Origin: Thermoflexus hugenholtzii JAD2
GTDB taxonomy: Bacteria; Chloroflexota; Anaerolineae; Thermoflexales; Thermoflexaceae
Direction of reading: 5' to 3'
Assembly: GCF_900187885.1 (NCBI RefSeq)
Contig: NZ_FYEK01000018.1
Location: 1 to 64,000 of the forward strand
Length of the DNA: 64,000 bases
This document shows positions 16,828 through 26,213 of this stretch, piece after piece; the first letter of the stretch is position 1, and each line of letters begins with the position of its first letter. A model generated the notes under the pieces. That model was not told where the DNA came from. It searched no databases and worked only from the letters and a program-made list of their open reading frames with translations. The translations under genes were made by a program, and so were the position numbers.

Positions 16828-19656
16828 TTAGGACCAGTGGGGCCCGATGTGGGTCTCCACGTCCAGCGGCACGCGCAGGGGGTAGGCGTTCCGCATCCGT
16901 TCGTCCACCAGCGCCCGGACGATCTCGACCTCCTCCTCGGGCACCTCGAACACCAGCTCGTCGTGAACCTGCATAATCATGCGGGTCCGCAGGCCCTGCT
17001 CCCGGATGGCCTGGTCGATCCGGATCATAGCGATCTTGATGATGTCCGCAGCGCTGCCCTGGATGGGGGCGTTGATGGCCTCCCGCTCCGCCTTCCGGCG
17101 CACGGCCTCCGGGAGCCGGCGTGGGGGCTGCCCGGGCGCCGCCGGCATCAGCTCCGGGAAGTAGCGCCGGCGTCCCAGGAGGGTCTCCACATACCCCTGT
17201 CGGGCGACCCGTTCCTTGATCGTCTCGATGTAGACCTTCACCCGGGGGAAGGCGGTGAAATACTGCTGGATGAACCGCTCCGCCTCGCGCCGCGAGACCC
17301 CCAGCTGCTGGGCCAGCCCATGGGCGCTCATCCCGTAGATCAGCCCGTAGTTGATCCGTTTGGCGAAGTTGCGCTGCTCCTCCGTCACCTGCTCCAGCGG
17401 GATCCCGAAGGCCTTCGCCGCTGTGGCCCGGTGGATGTCCTCTCCCGCCCGGAAGGCCGCGATCAGCCCGGGATCCCCGGTGATGTGGGCCAGGATGCGC
17501 AGCTCGATCTGCGAGTAATCAGCGGAAAGGAGCACGCAGCCCGGCGGGGCGATGAAGGCCCGTCGGATCTGTTTGCCCAGCTCGGTGCGGATGGGGATGT
17601 TCTGGATGTTCGGATCGCTGGCCGAGATGCGCCCGGTCACCGTCCCGGTCTGGTGATAAATGGGATGGATCCGGCCGGTATCCGGATGGATCATCCGCGG
17701 CAGGGCGTCCACGTAGGTGCTCTTCAGCTTGGCCAGCTGCCGGTATTCCAGGATGAGCTCGATCACCGGATGCGCCCCCCGCAGGCTCTCCAGCACCTCG
17801 CTGGAGGTCGAATACATCCCCGTCCCGGTCCGCGGCACGTCGGCGGTGGGCAGCTGCAGCTTGCCGAACAGGGCATCGGAAAGCTGGCGCGGGGAGTCCA
17901 GGTTGAACGGATATCCCACCCAGCGGTAGATCTCCTGGGCCAGGGTCTGGATCCGTTTCTCAAACTCGACGGACATCTGCTGCAGCAGGGGGACGTCGAT
18001 CAGGATCCCGGTCTGCTCCATCCGGACCAGCACGGGGATGAGGGGGATCTCGATCTCGGCGAAGAGCTTCCACAGCCCCTGCCGCCGCAGCTCCTCCTCC
18101 TGAACCCGGGCGATGCGCAGGGTGAGATCGGCGTCGGCCGCGGCGTAAGGGGCGGCGGCGGAGACCGGGACGTCGGCGAAGGAGCGCTGGCCCTTCCCTT
18201 TCCCGATCAACTGCTCGATGGAGGTCATCTCCACGCCCAGCCGGAGCCACGCCAGATGCTTCAGGTTGAGGCCGTAGGCGGCCGGGTTCAGCACCCATTC
18301 AGCGACCATCGTATCGAAGGCCAGCCCCTCCACCTCCACCCCGTGGCGGGCCAGGATCAGCATGTCGAACTTGGCGTGATGGGCCACCTTGGGGCGCCCC
18401 GGGTCGCTCAGGACAGGCCCCAGGACCTCCAGAACCCGGCGGAGGGGCAGCTGGGGGGTGCCGTCCCGATGGCCGACCGGGACGTAATAGCCCCGCCCTT
18501 CCTCCACGGCGAAGGAGAGGCCCACCAGGCCCGCCCGCATCGGGGAGAGGGCGTCGGTCTCCACATCGAAGGCGAAGCGGGGCGCGCGCTCCAGGGCCTC
18601 CCGCAGCGCGGCCAGCCCGGCCTCATCGGTCACCACCGTGGCCTCCGTCGGGCGGGGCAGGTGCTCCGTCCGCAGCGGAGGGACCGTTAAGGGCTGGACC
18701 ACGGCGGGCCCGATGGGCTCCGGGAAAAGGGTGGGCTGGCGGGCCGGTCCCGGAGGGGCCTCCGGAGGCTTCTCCTCCGAAGGGGTCGCGCCGTTCGGGA
18801 GACGGGGGATCAGGCTCCGGAACTCCAGCTCCTGGAAGAGAGCCAGAACCGCCTCCCGGTTGTAGCGTCCGACCCGGCACGCCTCCCAGTCCACCGCGAT
18901 CGGGGCGTCGGTGCGGATGCGGACCAGCTCCTTGCTCAGGAAGGCCTGCTCCCGGCCGGCCTCCAGCAGCCGCCGCACCCGCTCCGGCTGGATCTCGTCC
19001 AGATGGGCGTAGACGTTCTCCAGGGAGCCGTAGCGCTTCAGCAGCTCGGTGGCCGTGCGCTCCCCGATCCCGCGCACGCCGGGGACGTTGTCGCTGGGGT
19101 CGCCGGTGAGGGCTTTGAGGTCCACCAGCTGATGGGGCTCCAGGCCGTAGCGCTCCCGGATGGCCTGCACGTCGTAGATCACGATGTCATCGAAGTGGCG
19201 GCGAGAGGTGAGCACCCGGATGCCCGGGCGGATCAGCTGGAAGGTGTCCGTGTCGCCGGTGACGATGAGGACCTCCATGCCCCGCTCGAGGGCCTGGCGG
19301 GCGGCGGTGCCGATCACATCGTCCGCCTCGTAGCCCTCCGCGGCCAGGATGGGGATGGCGAAGGCTTCGATGATCTGCCGGATGCGGGCCAGCTGGGTGT
19401 CGAAATCGGAGGGGCGCTCAGCCCGCGTCGCCTTGTATTCGGCGAAGGCCTCGTGGCGGAAGGTGCGCCCCACATCGAAGGCCACGGCCATGTAGTCCGG
19501 GCGGTGCTCCCGCCAGACCTTCAAGAGCATCGAAGTGAAGCCGTAGACCGCATGGGTCGGCTCCCCCTTGCGGGTCTGCAAGCCCTGCCGTAACAGGGCG
19601 TAATACGCCCGGTAAGCCAGAGAATGTCCATCCACCAGCACCACCAGGGATCCCAT
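16828..19656 (-). CDS. polA: DNA polymerase I with 5' nuclease and 3'-5' exonuclease domains
   Basis: A 942-residue family A polymerase used in repair and Okazaki-fragment maturation. 5' nuclease domain at about 1-290 (VDGHSLAYRAYYA start, GDPSDNVPGV). Proofreading domain: DVETD at 364-368, Asp431 in AHHAKFD and YAAAD at 504-508 keep all four metal-binding acids, so the 3'-5' exonuclease is probably active, unlike Taq polymerase. Polymerase domain: DYSQIELR (motif A, 713-720), the O-helix segment RRNFAKRINYG-like around 762-771, and VHDE (motif C, ending at 900). A Pro-rich linker lies at about 288-335. GGGAGG precedes ATG 19656. The gene is monocistronic. Confidence 0.97.
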   Translation of the reverse strand: MGSLVVLVDGHSLAYRAYYALLRQGLQTRKGEPTHAVYGFTSMLLKVWREHRPDYMAVAFDVGRTFRHEAFAEYKATRAERPSDFDTQLARIRQIIEAFAIPILAAEGYEADDVIGTAARQALERGMEVLIVTGDTDTFQLIRPGIRVLTSRRHFDDIVIYDVQAIRERYGLEPHQLVDLKALTGDPSDNVPGVRGIGERTATELLKRYGSLENVYAHLDEIQPERVRRLLEAGREQAFLSKELVRIRTDAPIAVDWEACRVGRYNREAVLALFQELEFRSLIPRLPNGATPSEEKPPEAPPGPARQPTLFPEPIGPAVVQPLTVPPLRTEHLPRPTEATVVTDEAGLAALREALERAPRFAFDVETDALSPMRAGLVGLSFAVEEGRGYYVPVGHRDGTPQLPLRRVLEVLGPVLSDPGRPKVAHHAKFDMLILARHGVEVEGLAFDTMVAEWVLNPAAYGLNLKHLAWLRLGVEMTSIEQLIGKGKGQRSFADVPVSAAAPYAAADADLTLRIARVQEEELRRQGLWKLFAEIEIPLIPVLVRMEQTGILIDVPLLQQMSVEFEKRIQTLAQEIYRWVGYPFNLDSPRQLSDALFGKLQLPTADVPRTGTGMYSTSSEVLESLRGAHPVIELILEYRQLAKLKSTYVDALPRMIHPDTGRIHPIYHQTGTVTGRISASDPNIQNIPIRTELGKQIRRAFIAPPGCVLLSADYSQIELRILAHITGDPGLIAAFRAGEDIHRATAAKAFGIPLEQVTEEQRNFAKRINYGLIYGMSAHGLAQQLGVSRREAERFIQQYFTAFPRVKVYIETIKERVARQGYVETLLGRRRYFPELMPAAPGQPPRRLPEAVRRKAEREAINAPIQGSAADIIKIAMIRIDQAIREQGLRTRMIMQVHDELVFEVPEEEVEIVRALVDERMRNAYPLRVPLDVETHIGPHWS

Positions 19657-19797
19657 ACCACGTCCTCCCTATCCAATCCGAAGCCCCTGCCGGCTTCTTA
19701 TTGTAACCCTGGGCGGCCCTTCGTTCCCGGCATCTCAGATCTCGCCGTGGAATCACGGCGGGGGCCGCTCCGAGGGCCCGCGGGCCGAAGGCCTTCA

Positions 19798-19929
19798 CGC
19801 CGATTGGAAATTGGCCTCCCCAGGCGTTGCGCGCCGGGCGTCGGCCCTCGCCGACGCAAAGGGCGCCTTTCCGGTCGGCGCAGGCCGACCGATGGCCGGA
19901 GGCCCCCTGAGGTCGAATTCATTCGACGC
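19798..19929 (-). repeat. Dispersed intergenic element A, copy 3 (inverted)
   Basis: Read on the minus strand it starts GGCGTCGAATGAATTCGAC, contains GGTCGGCCTGCGCCGACC, and ends CCAATTTCCAATCGGCG, matching copy 1 closely along about 130 bases. It lies in the polA to M24-peptidase gap (19657-20101), which otherwise holds only the promoter at 20006. Confidence 0.85.
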
Positions 19930-20005
19930 CCAAGGCGAGGCCTCCCAAGGCCGAAGGGGAGGCCACGGCGGCTTGTGCCGGGGCGCGTTCCTCCGTCGCT
20001 CGCGT

Positions 20006-20034
20006 TTGCCTGGGAGCGAGGAATTGCTTACTAT
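20006..20034 (+). promoter_or_regulatory. Promoter for M24 peptidase gene
   Basis: TTGCCT (20006-20011), a 17-base spacer and TACTAT (20029-20034), about 68 bases before the start of the next plus-strand gene. Confidence 0.5.
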
Positions 20035-20101
20035 AAGAAGCCAACCGGCTGATCCATGCGCCGGTCCCTGATGGAACTTCAACCCTCCCGGAGCGTGCAG
20101 G

Positions 20102-21199
20102 ATGGCTGCGGTGCATCGACAGCGGGTGAAAGCCGTGCGCCGCCTTATGGCGGAAAAGAAGGTCGAGGCCTTCCTGGTCACCTACCTCCCCAACGTCCGC
20201 TATCTCTCCGGGTTCACCGGCTCCGCCGCGGTCCTCTGCATCACGCCCCGTGGCGCCTGGATCCTCACGGATTTCCGTTACTGGGAGCAGGCGGCCCACC
20301 AGGCCCCCGATTTCACCTTGTATCGGCTCCCGAGCCGCCGCTTCTCCGAGATCCTGCCGGAGTTCCTGAAGAAGATCGGCTCGCCGCAACGCATCGCCTT
20401 CGAGAGCGCCCGGGTCACGGTGGATCAGTGGAAAAGCTGGAAAAAGGCCGTCCCGAAGGTGAGGTGGATTCCGACCCGGGACTGGGTGGAGAGCTTGCGG
20501 GCGGTGAAAGATGAGGAGGAGCTGGCCCGCATCCGGGAGGCCGCCCGCATCGCCGATGCCACCATGGCCTATCTGCGTCGCCGCTTGCGCCCGGGGATGA
20601 CGGAGCGCGAGGCCGCCTGGCTGGCGGAGCAATACCTGCGCACCCACGGAGGGGAAGATGTGGCCTTCGACATCCTGGTGGCCTCCGGGCCGAACGCGGC
20701 CATGGCCCACCACCACCCGGGGGACCGTCCCCTGAAGGTCGGTGAGCCCATCGTGGTGGACCTGGGGGCGCGGGTGGACGGCTATCACTCCGATCTCACC
20801 CGCACCTTCATCCTGGGCCGCATGCCCCGGCGCTTCCGGGAGATCTATGACATCGTCCTGCGCGCCCAGGAGGCCGCCATCCGCCATATGCGGGCCGGGA
20901 TGCCGGGCAAGGAGATCGATGCGCTGGCGCGCGCCGTCATCGAGGAGGCGGGCTACAAGGACGCCTTCGGCCACGGCCTGGGCCACGGGGTGGGCCTGGA
21001 GATCCACGAGAAGCCCTCGGCCGGGCCCATCGCGGAAGACCCGGTGCCCGCCGGCGCTGTCCTCACCGTGGAGCCCGGGATCTACCTGAGCGGCTGGGGT
21101 GGCGTGCGCATTGAAGACATGGTGGTCGTAGGCGAAGATGGGGTCCGGGAGATCCTTACGCATGCCTCCCGCGACCCCCTGATCCCGGTGCGCGGATAG
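20102..21199 (+). CDS. M24-family aminopeptidase P / Xaa-Pro dipeptidase
   Basis: A 365-residue 'pita-bread' metallopeptidase that removes residues before proline. An N-terminal creatinase-like domain occupies about 1-130 (LPNVRYLSGFTGSAA). The C-terminal catalytic domain keeps the five metal ligands: Asp in VDLGARVDGYHSDLTRT (two Asp), His in GHGLGHGVGLEIHE, Glu in TVEPGIY and Glu in GVRIEDM. The length matches PepP/PepQ of Gram-positive type. The next gene starts 30 bases downstream, suggesting co-transcription. Confidence 0.92.
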   Translation: MAAVHRQRVKAVRRLMAEKKVEAFLVTYLPNVRYLSGFTGSAAVLCITPRGAWILTDFRYWEQAAHQAPDFTLYRLPSRRFSEILPEFLKKIGSPQRIAFESARVTVDQWKSWKKAVPKVRWIPTRDWVESLRAVKDEEELARIREAARIADATMAYLRRRLRPGMTEREAAWLAEQYLRTHGGEDVAFDILVASGPNAAMAHHHPGDRPLKVGEPIVVDLGARVDGYHSDLTRTFILGRMPRRFREIYDIVLRAQEAAIRHMRAGMPGKEIDALARAVIEEAGYKDAFGHGLGHGVGLEIHEKPSAGPIAEDPVPAGAVLTVEPGIYLSGWGGVRIEDMVVVGEDGVREILTHASRDPLIPVRG

Positions 21200-21229
21200 C
21201 GACCCCCAAGATCCGGAAGGAGGTCCGCC

Positions 21230-22267
21230 GTGGGAACGATCCTGCAGGCCGTTGGGATCCTGCTCCAACCTTACCGTCAGAGGCTGCTCATCGGAGGAGC
21301 CCTCTTCCTGGTCGGCCTGGCCCTCGGGCTGATCTATGGCTGGTATATCGCCCCGGTGGAGTGGACGGATGCCGCCCCTGTAGATCTGCGGGCGGATTAC
21401 CGGGCGAACTATCTGCGCCTGCTGGCGGACGCCACTCGGGCGGGTTTTCTGCGGGTGGAGGAGAGCACGGGCTGGCTGGGCCAGCGCTGGAACCCCCGGG
21501 ACGCCGCCCGGGAGATCCGGCGCCTGGCCGCCCAGGAGACGGATCCCGCACGTCGCGCCACGATGGAGCAGCTGGCCGCGGCGTGGGAGCAGGCCCCTGC
21601 GCCTCCCACGCCCACCCAGGGCGGGATCCCGGCTTTCTGCCTGGCGGGGCTGGCCGGCCTGATCCTCATCGGGATCGCCTTCTTCCTCCTACGCCGTCGC
21701 GCTCCTCAAGCCGTCCCGCGGCGCCTGACGCCCGCCCCCGCGGCGGCTCCGGCTGGCCCGATGCGAACCCCGGCTGCCCCCGAGCCGCCGGTGCCCATCG
21801 AGGCCTATCCGGCCGTCGGAGCGCCTCCCCTGGCGCAACGGCAAGTGACCTACAAGCTGGGGGATGATCACTTCGACCTCTCCTTCCCCATCGAGCTGCC
21901 CAACGGGGAGTTCCTGGGCGAGTTCGGCGTGGGGATCTCCGAGACCATCGGCGTGGGGGACCCGGCCAAGGTGACCGCCTTCGAGGTCTGGCTCTTCGAC
22001 AAGAACGACATCAAAACCGTGACCAAGGTGCTGGCCAGCGAGCACGCCTATCGGGACACTGCCCTTCAGGCCCGCTTGCGGCAGAAGGGGGACCTGGTGC
22101 TGGCCTCCCCCGGGGCCATTGTGGAGCTGGAAACCCAGGGCCTCCGGCTTCAGGCCCGCGTGGCGGAGCTGGAGTATGGCAGCGGCGCGCTGCCGCCCAA
22201 CAGCTTCTTCAGCCGCCTTACCCTGGACCTGGCGGCGTGGCGTAAAGAGGAGGAAGAGACCGCCTGA
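21230..22267 (+). CDS. Two-helix membrane protein, unknown function
   Basis: A 345-residue protein with one membrane helix at about residues 20-40 and another at about 137-155. A 90-residue extracytoplasmic-looking segment lies between them, then an Ala/Pro-rich linker (about 160-205) and a soluble C-terminal domain of about 140 residues (KLGDDHFDLSF onward). The GTG start at 21230 follows a strong GGAAGGAGG. No family was recognised; I would expect relatives mainly in Chloroflexota. It lies between the M24 peptidase and a small acidic protein on the same strand. Confidence 0.7.
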   Translation: MGTILQAVGILLQPYRQRLLIGGALFLVGLALGLIYGWYIAPVEWTDAAPVDLRADYRANYLRLLADATRAGFLRVEESTGWLGQRWNPRDAAREIRRLAAQETDPARRATMEQLAAAWEQAPAPPTPTQGGIPAFCLAGLAGLILIGIAFFLLRRRAPQAVPRRLTPAPAAAPAGPMRTPAAPEPPVPIEAYPAVGAPPLAQRQVTYKLGDDHFDLSFPIELPNGEFLGEFGVGISETIGVGDPAKVTAFEVWLFDKNDIKTVTKVLASEHAYRDTALQARLRQKGDLVLASPGAIVELETQGLRLQARVAELEYGSGALPPNSFFSRLTLDLAAWRKEEEETA

Positions 22268-22378
22268 GCCCGGCGGCGGACAGGCGGGCAGGATCCCGGC
22301 TGAGCCGGCGATCCCTTCGAAGGAAGACCCGAAACCTCAATGGATCCAGACTCCATGGATCCAGAAAGGAGCCCTGCC

Positions 22379-22594
22379 ATGGTGATGGACGAGCCGGGGG
22401 ATGAGTTCGCGATGGAAACGCTGGCGGAGACGGAGCATTTCGCCGTCTGGCGCAGCACCGGCGACGACGGTCAGTCCCTCTTCCATCTGGAGCTGGGCAA
22501 CGTCTCCATCCACCTGACCGAGGAAGAGTGGGAGGAGCTGGTCGAGCTGGTGGATCAGGCGGTGGACGCCCTGGAGAGCGGGGGCGTTGGATAA
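22379..22594 (+). CDS. Small acidic protein of unknown function
   Basis: About 71 residues, acidic (many Glu/Asp), with an [14 protein letters not shown] segment followed by an amphipathic C-terminal helix. AAAGGAG at 22365-22370 supports ATG 22379; ATG 22385 is an alternative. It lies 80 bases before the dehydrogenase gene in the same orientation. No domain recognised; possibly a regulatory or adaptor protein. Confidence 0.6.
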   Translation: MVMDEPGDEFAMETLAETEHFAVWRSTGDDGQSLFHLELGNVSIHLTEEEWEELVELVDQAVDALESGGVG

Positions 22595-22674
22595 GGGGCC
22601 GCCGAGGACGGACGACGACAGCCTGGGCCGCGCCCGAGCCCAAGATCCTAATCTCAGGCCAGCGGAGGTCTCCG

Positions 22675-23664
22675 ATGACCCGTCCCCAGGTTTACATCAC
22701 GCGACGCATCCCGGAGCGGGCCTTCGAGGTCCTGCGGGAGCATGCAGAGATCAAAGTCTGGGACAGCGATCTCCCCGTCCCCCGCGAGATCCTGTTGAAG
22801 GAAGTGGCCGATGCCGACGGCCTCCTCTGCCTGTTGACCGAGAAGGTCGACGCGGAGCTGCTGAACGCCGCGCCGCGCCTGAAGGTGGTCAGCAACATGG
22901 CCGTCGGCTTCGACAACATCGATGTGGCCGAGTGCACCCGCCGGGGCATCCCCGTGGGGAACACCCCCGGGGTCCTCACCGAGGCCACGGCGGACCTCAC
23001 GTGGGCGCTGTTGCTGGCCGCCGCCCGGCGCATCCGAGAAGCCATCGATTACGTGCGGGAGGGCCGCTGGATCACCTGGGGCCCCATGCTCCTGCTGGGC
23101 CAGGACGTCTACGGAGCGACCATCGGCATCATCGGCATGGGGCGGATCGGGACGGCGGTGGCCCGCCGGGCGAAAGGGTTCAACATGCGCATCCTGTATC
23201 ACGACGTCCGCCGGAACGAGGCCGCGGAAGCCGAGCTCGGGGCCGTCTTCGTGGATATGGACACCCTCCTCCGGGAGAGCGATTTCATCACCATCCACAC
23301 GGATCTCAACCCGAGCACCTATCGCCTGATCAACCGGGAGGCCTTCGCCAAGATGAAGCCCACCGCCGTCTTGGTGAACGCCGCCCGGGGCCCCATCGTG
23401 GACACGGAGGCCCTCTACGAGGCCCTCAAGGAGGGGCGGATCTTCGCCGCCGCCCTCGACGTCACGGATCCGGAGCCCCTCCCGGCGGATCATCCGCTCC
23501 TCCAGCTGCCGAACTGCATGGTGGTTCCTCACATCGGCAGCGCGACGGTGACCACGCGGAACCGCATGGCGGAGATCGCGGCCCTGAACGTGCTGGCCGG
23601 CCTCCGGGGCGAGCGGCTCCCCTACTGTGTGAACCCCGAGGTCTACGAACGGGCCGCGGGCTGA
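22675..23664 (+). CDS. D-2-hydroxyacid dehydrogenase (glyoxylate/hydroxypyruvate reductase-like)
   Basis: A 329-residue NAD(P)-dependent enzyme of the D-isomer-specific 2-hydroxyacid dehydrogenase family. Seen: the dinucleotide-binding [26 protein letters not shown] carrying the catalytic Arg, [14 protein letters not shown] with the catalytic Glu region, and PHIGSAT with the catalytic His. It resembles GhrB/glycerate dehydrogenases more than SerA because it lacks the C-terminal ACT domain. ATG 22675 follows AGCGGAGG. A strong terminator lies about 110 bases downstream. Confidence 0.9.
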   Translation: MTRPQVYITRRIPERAFEVLREHAEIKVWDSDLPVPREILLKEVADADGLLCLLTEKVDAELLNAAPRLKVVSNMAVGFDNIDVAECTRRGIPVGNTPGVLTEATADLTWALLLAAARRIREAIDYVREGRWITWGPMLLLGQDVYGATIGIIGMGRIGTAVARRAKGFNMRILYHDVRRNEAAEAELGAVFVDMDTLLRESDFITIHTDLNPSTYRLINREAFAKMKPTAVLVNAARGPIVDTEALYEALKEGRIFAAALDVTDPEPLPADHPLLQLPNCMVVPHIGSATVTTRNRMAEIAALNVLAGLRGERLPYCVNPEVYERAAG

Positions 23665-23774
23665 CCCCATCGCCCCCGGTTGAGACCGGGGCCGGATCCT
23701 CTCCGGGTCCACCCGCGGGCCTGGGCTTTCTGAAAGATCGAGGGGCGGACGGTGGATCCGATGGTCTCCCGGGC

Positions 23775-23815
23775 GGGGGAGCTCTGGCGGCGCCGCCAGG
23801 GCTCCCCCGTTTTTG
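23775..23815 (+). terminator. Rho-independent terminator
   Basis: A 17-base-pair stem starting GGGGGAGCTCTGGCGGC and closing with its complement (one G-T pair), followed by GTTTTT. It ends the dehydrogenase transcript. Confidence 0.85.
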
Positions 23816-24002
23816 GGGCGAGGCCGCTGTTTTCGCCCCGCGATTCAGCGGAGATCCCAGGCACCGGAGGCGATCCGGCCGGAAGCCCGCCGATTCGCCT
23901 GTGACCAAAACGAACTCGGGCCGCGCGGCGATGTTGACAGGGTGGGAAGTTTGGAGGAAATTCAGGAAAATGAGGAAGCGATCCAGATCGGAGGTGGAAG
24001 GG

Positions 24003-24584
24003 ATGATGCCCACCCGGGAGGACGCGTGGGCGCTGGTGTGCGAGTTCACTCAAAGCGAGAACCTGCGGCGCCACATGCTGGCGGTGGAGGCGGCCATGCG
24101 GGCTTACGCCCGCTACTTCGGAGAGGATGAGGAGTCCTGGGGTCTGGTCGGGCTCCTTCACGATTTCGACTACGAACGCTACCCGAACGTCGCCCCCGAC
24201 GGCCACCCCAACCAGGGGGCGCGCATCCTCCGGGAGCGCGGATGGCCGGAGGACATCATCCGCTCCATCCTCTCCCACGCCACCGAAGTCACCGGCGTCC
24301 CCCGGGTCACCCGGCGGGACAAGGCGCTTTTCGCCGTGGACGAGCTGACCGGCCTCATCACCGCCGTCGCCCTGGTCCGGCCCGACCGCAGCCTATATAG
24401 CGTGACCGTGGACTCGATCTTCAAGAAATGGAAGGATCGGCGGTTCGCCGCCGGGGTGAACCGGGCGGACATCGAGCGGGGGGCGGCGGAGCTGGGAGTG
24501 CCCCTGGAGGAGCATGTGGCCCGCGTCCTGGAGGCCATGCAGGGGATCGCTCCCATCCTGGGCCTGGATGGATCGGCACGATGA
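24003..24584 (+). CDS. HD-domain metal-dependent hydrolase
   Basis: A 193-residue HD-superfamily phosphohydrolase. The metal-binding pattern is visible: His in RRHMLAVE (about residue 21), His-Asp in LLHDFDYE (about 55), SHATEV (about 93) and Asp in AVDELTG (about 113). Substrates of this group are nucleotides or phosphate esters; this one is not defined. ATG 24003 follows GGAGGTGGAAGG. The frame is open far upstream but that part is a shadow of the dehydrogenase gene. Its stop overlaps the next start (ATGA at 24581). Confidence 0.85.
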   Translation: MMPTREDAWALVCEFTQSENLRRHMLAVEAAMRAYARYFGEDEESWGLVGLLHDFDYERYPNVAPDGHPNQGARILRERGWPEDIIRSILSHATEVTGVPRVTRRDKALFAVDELTGLITAVALVRPDRSLYSVTVDSIFKKWKDRRFAAGVNRADIERGAAELGVPLEEHVARVLEAMQGIAPILGLDGSAR

Positions 24585-25729
24585 GCGAAGCCCGCCGCTC
24601 CGGACTCTTCCGGCGTTGCCCGACATGCGGGATGCCGGTTTCCCGTCGCTCCCGCACCTGCTGGCGGTGCGGGGCGGATCTCACAATCCCACCGGAGGCC
24701 CTCCAGCCGGAGCCCGAGCCGCCGATCCCTTGGCGATCCGCCCTTCTGGGGTTCGCGCTGGTTGTGCTGCTTTTTCTGGCAGTGGGTGGGCTGGCCTGGC
24801 GGATGGCGCGGGCGGCGATGGCCCGCCCGACGCCCACCCTCACTGGGACGCCTTTCACACCCCCCGCCACCCCCACGCCCCGGCCCACCGTTACGCCGAC
24901 GCCCACGCTCACTCCCACCCCGATCCCACCGCTGGAGCACCAGGTGCAGGCGGGGGAGACGCTGCTCTACATCGCCGAGCGCTACGGGGTCACGGTGGAC
25001 GACATCCGGCGTTTGAACAACCTCTCGGGGGATCTCATTGTCGTCGGGCAGGTGTTGCGGATCCCGGTCTACACGCCGACGCCGATCCTGGTCACTCCGA
25101 CGCTCCCGCCGGGGGTGACCCCCTCTCCCACGCCGCGGCCGGATAAGATCCTCCACGTGGTGCAGCCGGGGGAGACTTTGCTGGCCATCGCCCAACGCTA
25201 CGGGGTCTCCATGCGGGCCATCCAGGCGGCGAACGGCATTGCAAACCCGGAGCGGATCCAGGCCGGGCAGACCCTGGTGATCCCCCTGGCCACGCCCACA
25301 CCGGCCCCCGGCCCGACGCCCACTCCGACCCCCACGCCGGTGCCGACCTATCCGCCGCCGCCCTTGCTCAGCCCGCCCGATGGCGCCCGGGTGGAAGGAG
25401 CCGGGCTGCCCGTCCTCGTCCAGTGGGCGTCCGTCGGGCTGCTCGAGCCCAGCGAGATGTATGAGGTCCGGCTGTTCCGGGAGGACGGCGTGGAGATCGA
25501 CCGTTTCCGCACCCGGGCCACCGCCTGGCACATCCCCGCTTCCCTCCTCCGATCGGCCGTGGAAGGGGAAGCGGGTCCCTATATCTTCCGCTGGACCGTT
25601 CAGGTGGTGCGGCGGGTGGTGGAGCCGGATGGGACGGTGCGGTTCGAGCCGGCGGGCCCGGCGGCCGCCCGGACCTTCCGCTGGAGCCCCGGCGAGGTCC
25701 CTTCCACCCCCATCCCCGGAGGGGGATGA
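24581..25729 (+). CDS. Zinc-ribbon, membrane-anchored double-LysM protein
   Basis: 382 residues. The N-terminal zinc ribbon has CPTCG and CWRCG pairs (about 12-32), then a membrane helix at about 50-75. A Thr-Pro-rich linker follows, then two LysM peptidoglycan-binding modules (QVQAGETLLYIAERYGVT and VVQPGETLLAIAQRYGVS segments, each about 45 residues) separated by further Thr-Pro linkers, and a C-terminal beta-rich domain. It probably anchors to the membrane with LysM facing the wall. The start overlaps the HD-hydrolase stop. Confidence 0.85.
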   Translation: MSEARRSGLFRRCPTCGMPVSRRSRTCWRCGADLTIPPEALQPEPEPPIPWRSALLGFALVVLLFLAVGGLAWRMARAAMARPTPTLTGTPFTPPATPTPRPTVTPTPTLTPTPIPPLEHQVQAGETLLYIAERYGVTVDDIRRLNNLSGDLIVVGQVLRIPVYTPTPILVTPTLPPGVTPSPTPRPDKILHVVQPGETLLAIAQRYGVSMRAIQAANGIANPERIQAGQTLVIPLATPTPAPGPTPTPTPTPVPTYPPPPLLSPPDGARVEGAGLPVLVQWASVGLLEPSEMYEVRLFREDGVEIDRFRTRATAWHIPASLLRSAVEGEAGPYIFRWTVQVVRRVVEPDGTVRFEPAGPAAARTFRWSPGEVPSTPIPGGG

Positions 25730-25772
25730 GGGGATTCCGGTCGCTTCCATCCCGCATCAGGGGGAGCGCGCG

Positions 25773-26213
25773 ATGCCTTTCGCGGACAAGCTGTTGACGT
25801 GTGAGAAGTGCGGCCGACCCTTTGTGTTTACGGTGACGGAACAGCGGCGCATGGTGGAGGCCGGCCAGCCCCTGGTGGAGCCCACCATGTGCCCGAAGTG
25901 CCGGGCGGAGGCGGCGCGACCGAAGCGCAAGCTGGAGCCCGGGCAGGTCTATGAGGGGCGGGTGAAGTGGTTCAGCCCCGAGAAGGGCTACGGCTTCATC
26001 CGCTGCGAGGACGGCACCGAGATCTTCTTCCACCGGACGGGGATCGTCCGCCCCGGGCTGGTCCTGGAGGCCAACCAGCCGGTCACCTTCGAGGTCGAGG
26101 TGACTCCGAAGGGGCCCCAGGCCGTCCGCGTCACCCCCGTCGCGGCGACACAGGCTTCTGCTTCGGCGGAGCGGGATCCCGAGGCGGGCATCCTCCGGGA
26201 AGGCTCTGGATGA
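25773..26213 (+). CDS. Zinc-ribbon / cold-shock-domain fusion protein
   Basis: 146 residues. The N-terminal part (about 8-47) has CEKCG and CPKCR pairs, a two-Cys-pair zinc ribbon. The C-terminal part (about 58-125) is a cold shock domain with RNP1-like KGYGFI and RNP2-like IFFHRT, which binds single-stranded RNA or DNA. ATG 25773 follows GGGGGAGCG. The stop overlaps recO (ATGA at 26210), so the two are co-expressed. A role as RNA chaperone is inferred. Confidence 0.85.
   Translation: MPFADKLLTCEKCGRPFVFTVTEQRRMVEAGQPLVEPTMCPKCRAEAARPKRKLEPGQVYEGRVKWFSPEKGYGFIRCEDGTEIFFHRTGIVRPGLVLEANQPVTFEVEVTPKGPQAVRVTPVAATQASASAERDPEAGILREGSG

Noticed and set aside
22587-24002. Upstream extension of the HD-hydrolase frame
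   Set aside because: The extension overlaps the dehydrogenase gene and the terminator at 23775-23815; the strong ribosome binding site at 24003 marks the real start.
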